Source of the DNA: Flavobacteriia bacterium
GTDB taxonomy: Bacteria > Bacteroidota > Bacteroidia > Flavobacteriales > Flavobacteriaceae
DNA length: 5,119 nt
Direction: 5' to 3'
NCBI GenBank assembly: GCA_018500075.1
Contig: JAHBAN010000103.1
Location: 1-5,119, forward strand
The notes beneath the pieces are model-generated. The model worked only from the letters and a program-made list of their open reading frames with translations. It was not told the origin of the DNA and ran no database searches. Positions 1 through 5,119 of this stretch are shown piece after piece (position 1 is the first letter of the stretch; every line of letters starts with the position of its first letter). A program made the position numbers and the translations under genes.

Positions 1-1033
1 CCCCGTCCATCAGACGCGCCCGCGAAATCTTGAGCAGCGCCTCCATAATGATCGCAAGACCCGCCCCCGCCGCCAGCACCCAAAGGGTCGCCTCGCTCTG
101 GTGCGGGATCACCCGGTCATAAACCTGCAAGCTGAACAGCGCGACAGCGACAGCCAGAAGATTTGCCACAAGCGAGCCAAGCACCACCTCGCCAAAGGCG
201 CGGCGAAAGCGGCCAAACTGCCCCCAAAACCAGTGCGGCGCGCGGGTTTCAGGGCTATGGGCGCGGCTGATCTGTTTGAGCGCGGCCTCTGCCTTGACAA
301 CAAGCCCCGTGAAATATGGCTCAAACTCGCCCAAAGGCACAAGCGCGCGGTTATCAGGACAGGTCCTGTCATAAATCACGAGGGCCGCGTCTTCTTCGCC
401 CATCACAAGCAAAAACTGCCCGCTGGTCATCACCGCGAGCGCCGGCCAGCTCGCATTGATCGCGTGGCTGACCGTCTCAACCGATGTGTCCAGCCCCTGC
501 GTGCGCAGGGCATCAGCAACAATACGCGGCTGGGCGGCATCCGCTTGCTGCGAGCCATGCTGCATCGCCTCAAGCAAATCGCGCGCCACAGATGGCACTC
601 CCAAAATCCCCGCATATGTCGCCGCCAGCTCGGCGCGCGCCTTGAGGCGGTCGCCTTTGACAGCCGCCGCGACAGGCGCAACAGAGGGCGCCGCATTTGC
701 GGGCCGCGCCTTTACCTTTATGGGTTTGATCTGTCCGATCACCGGGGTTTTGCCGCGCGCGCCCGCCCGTTCTGTGACTCGCTCTGTCACCCGTTCGGTG
801 GCGACGCGCAGAGCCTTCGCATCCTCATCCCCCTGAGGCCGCTCGATCCGCGGCTTGGCCTTAAGCGCCGCAGGATTGGCCACAGGCATAGCGGCAGGGA
901 TTGGCACAGGCTTGGGTGCTGGCTTCGGCACTGGCTTCAATGCTGGGTTAGGGGCGGCCTGATTGGCAACAGGTTTCAGCTTGGCCCGCCCGCCAGCCTT
1001 GATCGTCAGCGAAAGCGGTGTCTTCTGGGTCAA
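1..1033 (-). CDS. Type I secretion ABC transporter (LapB/BapC/LssB-like), N-terminal part, truncated at the left edge
   Basis: The frame is open from a TTG at 1033 to the window edge, giving 344 codons. It would be the inner-membrane ATPase/permease exporting the neighbouring adhesin. Residues 1-124 are a Lys/Pro/Ala-rich, probably disordered leader. Residues about 125-253 resemble the C39-peptidase-like domain of LapB/HlyB-type exporters; the only cysteine is C225, well past the N-terminal position of a catalytic Cys, so the domain is probably a non-cleaving substrate-binding module. HWFWG (267-271) precedes helix 1 (about 284-303), then VYDRVIPH (304-311), a strong family signature, then ATLWVLA and helix 2 (about 315-333). 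The remaining helices and the Walker A, signature and Walker B motifs lie outside the window. The start is TTG because it is the only ATG/GTG/TTG between the upstream in-frame stop and the body of the protein, and GGGAG lies 6 nt upstream. The CDS overlaps the TolC-like gene by 4 nt. The family call is secure; the precise subfamily is less so. Confidence 0.9.
   Translation of the reverse strand, partial: MTQKTPLSLTIKAGGRAKLKPVANQAAPNPALKPVPKPAPKPVPIPAAMPVANPAALKAKPRIERPQGDEDAKALRVATERVTERVTERAGARGKTPVIGQIKPIKVKARPANAAPSVAPVAAAVKGDRLKARAELAATYAGILGVPSVARDLLEAMQHGSQQADAAQPRIVADALRTQGLDTSVETVSHAINASWPALAVMTSGQFLLVMGEEDAALVIYDRTCPDNRALVPLGEFEPYFTGLVVKAEAALKQISRAHSPETRAPHWFWGQFGRFRRAFGEVVLGSLVANLLAVAVALFSLQVYDRVIPHQSEATLWVLAAGAGLAIIMEALLKISRARLMDG
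902..937 (-). repeat. KPxP tandem repeat in the transporter leader
   Basis: This stretch encodes residues 33-44 as three four-residue units, KPVP-KPAP-KPVP. It lies in the cytoplasmic N-terminal leader of the ABC transporter. Lys-Pro repeats of this kind form extended, positively charged linkers, as in TonB. That parallel is about composition only; nothing here suggests TonB homology. Confidence 0.75.
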
Positions 1034-2331
1034 ATCTTGCTCCCATCCGCCAATAGCCCGAGATCTTTGGCCATATCGAGCCGGCTGCGCACCAAGTCAT
1101 ACTTGAGCGCAATCTCGGCCTCTGCCTGCGCCGCATAGGTTTCATAGACCCCGACCACATCCATCACTTGCCGCTGGCCGGCATCATACTGGCTCTGGAA
1201 CAGATCGAGGTTGGCCTTCGCCCCGCCCGTCAAAGCCTGCGCTTCGAGCAGCTGGCGGCTCAAAGCGCGCGCCTCGGCCTCCTGTTTGGCAAGCCGGCGG
1301 TTGGCCTCTTCCTGAGATTGGGCGACACGGCGGCCCGCAGCCTCCTCGGTGGCCTTGATGGCCTCAAGGCTTGCGCCCATGCCGATGCCGATCGGGTTGC
1401 TGGGCGCAATCGTTCCACGCAGCCCGCCTCCACCCGTGGCCAGCGAAGCCGACACCGTCGGCAAATAGCCCGCCCGATCGATCTGGGCATTGGCAATCGA
1501 GCGGCCCTTCTCGGCCTCAGACAGCACCACATCCAAGGGCTGGGCGCCGTGGCGGTCAAGCGCAAGCTGGGTGATCCCCTCCACATCGTCCAGCTGTCTC
1601 ACCGACATGGCGTTCAGCTCGGCCAATGAGGCCAGCGCCGTCTCGCTCTCGGCGCTGAACTGTGCCTGCATTTTGGCCAGCTTGTGCCGGATGACGTTGA
1701 GATCGGACATATCCGACACCCCGCCCTTGACGCGTTCGGTCATGATCCACTCGAACCGTTTCATATCTTCAAGCGCATAGCCCAACATAGCCGCCGTCTC
1801 GCGCGCTTCCTGCCCCCGCAAATACAGCATCAAGGCGGTGTGCACCCGCGCGTTGGTATCAATCGACAGGTTGACAGCGGCCACTTCCACATCCGATTTG
1901 GCAAAGGCCCGTTCTGCCTTCTTGCGCCCGCCCGAATAAAGCACCGTGTCAAGCACAAGGCTGGCCACAGCGTCGCTCAAAGAGGTCAGCGACACACTCG
2001 GCCCCAAAGTCGGCAGCCAGTTCTTGGATTGCGCCTCGGCGCGCAGACGGGCGGAGCGAAGCTCGCTCTCGGCGGCGCGCGCATTGGCCGCCAAGACAGG
2101 CGTGGCCACGCGCTCAAACGCGCTGCCGCGGGGCAATACACTGCGCCGCGCCTGAAGTGTCGCGATAACAAGCGAATTGGCCGCGTCCCGGCCGCGCTTC
2201 TGCACCGCTGGCGTGTCAAGGTCCACCGCCTTAAAGCGGCTGACCTCTGGCAAACCCGACCCGCAACCGCTCATCAAGATCACCGTTAAAAATGCACTCG
2301 TGGCCCTTAGGCCCAATAGGTTCTGCCCCAT
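1030..2331 (-). CDS. TolC-family outer-membrane channel of type I secretion (BapB/LapE-like), probable lipoprotein
   Basis: This complete 433-residue protein would form the trimeric outer-membrane duct through which the adhesin leaves the cell. A signal peptide with hydrophobic core (about 8-20) ends in LMSGC, predicting lipidation at Cys23; Met at -3 is tolerated but not ideal. The mature part shows the duplicated outer-membrane efflux protein fold. Repeat 1 (about 80-245) has the NWLPTLGPSVSL strand entry, an LYSGGRKKAE turn (131-140) and the helical RVKGGVSDMSDLNVIR motif (200-215). Repeat 2 (about 275-430) has GYLPTVSASL (288-297), a long Ala/Glu/Arg coiled coil (about 322-366), QYDAGQRQVMDVVGVYETY (381-399) and a closing LDMAKDLGLL. 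Length matches the family. The ATG at 2331 is chosen because the lipoprotein signal follows at once. It lies 79 bp downstream of the adhesin stop, and its TGA overlaps the transporter's TTG. A drug-efflux OprM-like role is possible in principle, but the neighbours argue for adhesin export. Confidence 0.93.
   Translation of the reverse strand: MGQNLLGLRATSAFLTVILMSGCGSGLPEVSRFKAVDLDTPAVQKRGRDAANSLVIATLQARRSVLPRGSAFERVATPVLAANARAAESELRSARLRAEAQSKNWLPTLGPSVSLTSLSDAVASLVLDTVLYSGGRKKAERAFAKSDVEVAAVNLSIDTNARVHTALMLYLRGQEARETAAMLGYALEDMKRFEWIMTERVKGGVSDMSDLNVIRHKLAKMQAQFSAESETALASLAELNAMSVRQLDDVEGITQLALDRHGAQPLDVVLSEAEKGRSIANAQIDRAGYLPTVSASLATGGGGLRGTIAPSNPIGIGMGASLEAIKATEEAAGRRVAQSQEEANRRLAKQEAEARALSRQLLEAQALTGGAKANLDLFQSQYDAGQRQVMDVVGVYETYAAQAEAEIALKYDLVRSRLDMAKDLGLLADGSKI
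1040..1044 (-). promoter_or_regulatory. Shine-Dalgarno site for the ABC transporter TTG start
   Basis: On the minus strand GGGAG sits 6 nt before the TTG at 1033-1031. It lies inside the last codons of the TolC-like gene. An in-frame TGA about 20 codons upstream, with no ATG, GTG or TTG in between, makes this site the one that decides the start. The placement suggests that translation of the transporter is coupled to termination of the channel gene. Confidence 0.7.
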
Positions 2332-2337
2332 AGATCG

Positions 2338-2341
2338 CCCC
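2338..2341 (-). promoter_or_regulatory. Weak ribosome binding site of the TolC-like gene
   Basis: GGGG lies 6 nt before the ATG at 2331 and follows an A-rich tract. It is only a partial match to the anti-Shine-Dalgarno sequence, though the spacing is right. The A-rich leader may keep the site unpaired. Confidence 0.4.
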
Positions 2342-2374
2342 GTTTTTTATTAGGCGTTATAATTTGGGTGAACG

Positions 2375-2399
2375 GGGGCGCACATAACACGCACGCCCC
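2375..2399 (-). other. GC-rich intercistronic hairpin between adhesin and TolC-like gene
   Basis: On the minus strand GGGGCG (2399-2394) can pair with CGCCCC (2380-2375) across 13 nt, and part of that loop can extend the stem with mostly wobble pairs. It begins 12 nt after the adhesin stop codon. No T-run follows it in the direction of transcription, so it is not a canonical intrinsic terminator. By inference it could protect the 3' end of a processed adhesin mRNA or lower read-through into the secretion genes. Confidence 0.4.
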
Positions 2400-2410
2400 G
2401 CGCTCCTTGT

Positions 2411-5100
2411 TTAGATCACGACGGTCACGTCCTCATCGATCAACACAGTGTGGTCGGCCCCGATGGTATAGACATCATAGCTCTGCCCGGCCTGATCAAC
2501 CGTGGCCGCCGTCTTCACAGCGCCGGTCAGTGTGACCGTGTCGTCATTGCCGCCATGGATCGCCACCGTGTTTGAGGTCTCCGAGAAGGCTTCGATCTGG
2601 GCCAGCGATAGCGTGAGATTGGTGTCTTCCGCAAAACTCAGATCAATCGCCTCGATCTCAAGCCCGTTAAACCCGGTGTTCACGACACTCATGTCAATGT
2701 TGGAATTGCCCGGATCATCCAGCGCCATAAAGGTGCTTGAGACGTTGCCCGCAGCATCCGTCGCCGACACAACAAGATGCGAGCCGTCAGGAACAGTGCT
2801 GTCAAACTGGAAGTCCATATTCGAGCGGATCGAAACCGCATCATTGGCATCTGCCACAAGCCCCACAGCGCCGCTGTCCTGAACTTCATAAATCGCCTGC
2901 GTGTCTTCCGCCGCCGCCACCTGCAAGTTGGTATAGCCGCTGTGATCGCGGGTATAGCCCTCGATCGCCGGGCTGTCCGGAAGCAGCGCATCAATCTCGA
3001 TGGTCTGGCTCAGGCGGTCAACGTTGCCGGCCGCATCCTGCGCATTCACAACCAGAACAGCGCTATACTCCTGCGCCTCAAAGGCCGAGGCCGGCAGATC
3101 CAGCGTCCAGTTGCCGCTGCCATCCACAGTGGCGTTATAGACTGCGCCGCCAAGCTCGACTGTCACGGTCGAGCCGGCCTCCACTTGGCCCGCAACAGTG
3201 ATCCCGTCGCGCACTTCAGAGGCGTTAAAGACAGCGGTGCTGCCCTCCTGTATCGCGCCGCCCGCCAGCTCGTTCACATAGGTGTCAAAGCTCACGGTCC
3301 GACTGTCAGACCCCACGTTTCCGGCCCGGTCGGTCACATCAACTTGAAGCTGGTAGCTGTTTTCATCATCCGGCAAATCGCTTCCGGGGAACGTCACAGA
3401 CCAGTTGCCCGCAGCATCCACCGTGGCCGCATGGCTCTTGCCATCCAAGCTCACAACAACCGCCCTCGAGCCGGCTTCGGTTGTGCCGCTGAAGCTCACA
3501 CCGCCGTCGCGCTCGACCCCGTTGATCACATTGTCAGCCGTCACATTGTCCACCGAAACGCCAAGATTGCGCACTTCGGTATCCACCTCGACAGTGCCGG
3601 TCACCGTGCGGCTGTTGCCTGCCGCGTCTGTGGTCGTGGCGGTGATCGGCGCGCTATACTGCCCGCCCTCGATCTGGCTTGCACCAAAGTTGGCGCTCCA
3701 GTTGCCGCTTGCGTCCGTCACCACAGAGACACTGGCCGTGCCCATCTGGACCTGCACGAGATTGCCCGCATCCGAAGTGCCACGCACAACCACCCCGTCA
3801 GAGGCTTCCACCGCGTTGATGATATTGTCGGTTTCGATCGGGGCGCTCGACAGCGTGAGCGACCCGGCCATATTGTCCACAACCACAGCCTGAGTCAGCG
3901 TCGAGCTATTGCCCGCGCCGTCGGTGGCTACGGCTGTCATGGTAAAGCTGCCGCCGTTTGACTGCGGGATCTCACCGGCCGCATAACTCACGGTCCAGCT
4001 GCCATTGGCCCCGACCGTCGCCGCGCGGTCCACTCCGGCAAAGTTGACCATAACAGTCGATCCCGGCTCAACCGTGCCCCCGAAGGTCACGCCGCTGCCC
4101 GCCTCGGAGGCATTCACAACCCCATCGCTGCCGCCCGTGGTCGTCGTGACCTGATAACTCTCCACCAGCGTGTCAAATTCAACCGTGCCACTTGTGCTTG
4201 AAGTATTGCCGACCGCATCGGTCGCCGTCACACTCACTTGGCCCGTATAATCGCCTGTGCGCAACTCGCTGGCGCCATATTGCACGCTCCAGTTGCCCTC
4301 GCCATCCACAGTCGCCGTGCGCTGCACCCCGTCGAGGCTCACCACAACGCTTGAGCCGGGCTGGGTTGTGCCTGTCAATGTCACACCGCCGGTATGCTCG
4401 GCCGCATTCACCACAGCGTCAGCGCCCGCATTGGCCCCGCCAAAGGTGACGTTGCTCACCGTGTCCACAACCAATGTCTCGACTGTGGTGGTGGAGTTGC
4501 CATAGCTGTCGGTCGAGACAATGGTCACATCGGTTTCATATTCGCCGCCCGCGACCTCACTGGTCGAGAAGCTCAAAGACCAGCTTCCATCCTGCCCCAC
4601 AACAGTCTCATGGGTCACAGCGCCGATGGTCACAGCAAGCGCGGCCCCGGCCTCGCCTGTGCCGCTGATCTCGACGCCGTCGCTATAGTCTGCCGCGGTC
4701 ACAAGATCGCCCGTCGATTGGACGCCGTCCACCAAAGTGATCTGTGGTCCCGTCAAATCGATCGTCACATCCGGCCCGACAAGCTCGGTCACTTTGCCCG
4801 CTGCCTCGCGCACAACAACCGCAGCGCTATAGACGCCGTCCGCCGGAAAATCATCGCCCTCAAACTGCGCCGACCAGTCCCCGTTCGCATCCGGCACAAC
4901 CGTGACAACCTCATCTCCGATGGTCACAACCACCTCGGAGCCGGGGTCTGCCGTGCCCGTCACCGTGACAGTTTCCTGCGCCGCCGTGACATCATCACCG
5001 CCAATCACAACCGTTCCGCCGTTCACCGTCGGCGCAACATAAGCCGCAGCGCCGCCTGCCCCGCCGCCGCCGCCACCGGCAACGCCGCCCAGCACACCAA
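2411..5100 (-). CDS. Bap-like Ig-repeat adhesin exported by type I secretion, 5' end missing
   Basis: The frame runs from the contig end to a TAA at 2413-2411. The first possible start, a GTG at 5095, is almost certainly an internal Val: a Gly codon precedes it in frame and the sequence then hits adapter. Numbering from that GTG (894 residues): 1-18 is a Gly/Ala-rich linker typical of the segment after the Bap N-terminal domain; 19-708 holds seven tandem Ig-like repeats; 709-797 is a divergent eighth unit; 798-894 is a C-terminal secretion domain ending in DEDVTVVI. The visible part has no cysteine, only three lysines (K101, K553, K861) and many Asp/Glu, as in large secreted adhesins that bind calcium. 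There are no RTX nonapeptides. The predicted role is a cell-surface adhesin for attachment or biofilm. The TolC-like and ABC genes downstream are its likely exporter. The missing N-terminus should hold the domain that retains or anchors the protein. Confidence 0.9.
2414..2704 (-). other. C-terminal type I secretion signal domain of the adhesin
   Basis: Residues 798-894 carry GLEIEAIDLSF (811-821), NLTLSLAQIEAFS (826-838), NTVAIHGGNDDTVTLTG (842-858) and YDVYTIGADHTVLIDEDVTVVI (873-894). This layout, a strand-rich domain ending in acidic residues and then a short run of hydrophobic residues, is the usual uncleaved export signal of large Bap/LapA-type adhesins. Only one loose GGNDD motif recalls an RTX repeat, so export seems to rely on this domain without an RTX block. 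Confidence 0.75.
2705..2971 (-). other. Divergent eighth Ig-like unit before the secretion signal
   Basis: Residues 709-797 of the adhesin keep the late-strand motif SATDAAGNVSS (777-787) but lack the GNWS tryptophan, the NxxE segment and the GTxxPGS turn. It instead has EGYTRDHSGYTN (712-723) and DFQFDSTVPDGSH (761-773). It may be a different Ig-like or cap domain that sits between the repeat rod and the C-terminal signal. Its family is not recognised with certainty. Confidence 0.55.
2972..5041 (-). repeat. Seven tandem Ig-like (Big-type) repeats in the adhesin
   Basis: Units by nucleotide: R1 4745-5041, R2 4451-4744, R3 4157-4450, R4 3860-4156, R5 3566-3859, R6 3269-3565, R7 2972-3268. The conserved Trp of the GNWS-like motif falls at residues 74, 172, 269, 367, 466, 564 and 663, a spacing of 97-99. 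Most units share the order [VI]Nxx E...G[VI], then G-T-x-(E/Q)-(P/A)-G-S with a V-V strand, then ATVDxxGNWSV, then TDAAGN and finally a VxxDT linker. This matches bacterial Ig-like domains of Bap/LapA-type adhesins. R3-R7 are the most uniform. R1 lacks the NxxE segment and has REAAGK where the others have TDAAGN. Between units the DNA has diverged well beyond the protein motifs. Confidence 0.92.
5042..5095 (-). other. Gly/Ala-rich hinge upstream of the first Ig-like repeat
   Basis: Codons 1-18 of the visible adhesin read as an LGGVA start, a six-Gly run and then GGAAA. In Bap-like proteins such a stretch links the N-terminal anchoring domain to the Ig rod. The repetitive GGC/GGT codons may also have contributed to the assembly breaking here. 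Confidence 0.6.
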
Positions 5101-5119
5101 CTGTCTCTTATACACATCT
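5101..5119. other. Tn5 mosaic-end (Nextera-type) adapter, not genomic sequence
   Basis: The final 19 bases, CTGTCTCTTATACACATCT, match the engineered Tn5 mosaic end exactly, in the orientation read when a sequencing read runs off the end of its insert. Natural Tn5 outside and inside ends differ from it at several positions, so a real transposon is unlikely. Genomic sequence should be taken to end at about 5100. Confidence 0.95.

Noticed and set aside
101..1138. Plus-strand open frame of 345 codons
   Set aside because: It lies antisense to the ABC transporter start and the TolC-like gene's end. Its translation is Arg/His-rich with no domain pattern, while the minus-strand frame gives clear transporter motifs.
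948..1160. Minus-strand 70-codon frame spanning the TolC/ABC junction
   Set aside because: It overlaps both real genes in a third frame, has no family features, and the GGGAG site and TTG better explain this junction.
2356..2361. TATAAC as a -10 promoter element for the TolC-like gene
   Set aside because: No convincing -35 element lies 16-18 bases upstream, so it is mentioned only as part of the A/T-rich leader.
2375..2399. Intrinsic terminator after the adhesin
   Set aside because: The hairpin is not followed by a T-run in the direction of transcription. The T-run at 2343-2348 is on the plus strand and follows no stem.
2777..3961. Plus-strand open frame of 394 codons
   Set aside because: It is antisense to the Ig repeats. 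Its apparent periodicity only mirrors the repeats on the other strand, and no known fold is visible.
2972..5041. CRISPR array or satellite-like DNA repeats
   Set aside because: The periodicity of about 295 bp is in-frame protein repetition with divergent DNA; there are no short identical repeats with spacers.
5093..5095. GTG as the true start of the adhesin
   Set aside because: It falls inside a Gly-rich linker with an in-frame Gly codon before it, no signal or N-terminal domain follows, and the contig ends in adapter only 5 bases further on.
5101..5119. End of a natural Tn5/IS50 element
   Set aside because: The 19 bases match the engineered mosaic end and not the natural outside or inside end, and no transposon body is present.

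Overview
The window reads as a fragment of a GC-rich proteobacterial chromosome. The codon use (GGC, GCG, CTG and CGC heavy), the long antisense shadow frames and the Bap-like protein style best fit an alphaproteobacterium, perhaps of the Rhodobacterales. That placement is inference; no taxonomic marker gene is present. All three real genes lie on the minus strand and are transcribed from right to left.

Right to middle (2411-5100): the 3' part of a large surface adhesin gene. What remains encodes a Gly/Ala-rich linker, seven tandem Ig-like repeats of 97-99 residues, one divergent repeat and a C-terminal type I secretion signal. The 5' end is missing because the contig stops there. The last 19 bases (5101-5119) are not genomic: they match the Tn5 mosaic end used as a sequencing-library adapter.

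Middle (1030-2331): a complete TolC-family outer-membrane channel with a lipoprotein-type signal, separated from the adhesin by a 79-bp spacer that holds a GC-rich hairpin and an A/T-rich leader. Left (1-1033): the N-terminal 344 codons of a type I secretion ABC transporter. It has a Lys/Pro/Ala-rich leader, a degenerate C39-peptidase-like domain without catalytic cysteine, and the first two membrane helices. It starts at TTG, overlapping the TolC stop codon by 4 nt, and runs off the left edge before its ATPase domain.

Together the genes form an adhesin plus dedicated type I secretion operon in the order adhesin, TolC, ABC. This is the order of bapA-bapB-bapC-bapD in Salmonella, so a HlyD-type membrane-fusion gene is predicted just beyond the left edge. 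The ABC transporter and its fusion protein would recognise the adhesin's C-terminal signal, and the TolC-like channel would pass it across the outer membrane for surface attachment or biofilm formation. This is a recognisable system, not a wholly new one. The points of interest are the contig-end artefact, the coupled TTG start, the unusual transporter leader and the Cys-free, Lys-poor adhesin without RTX repeats.
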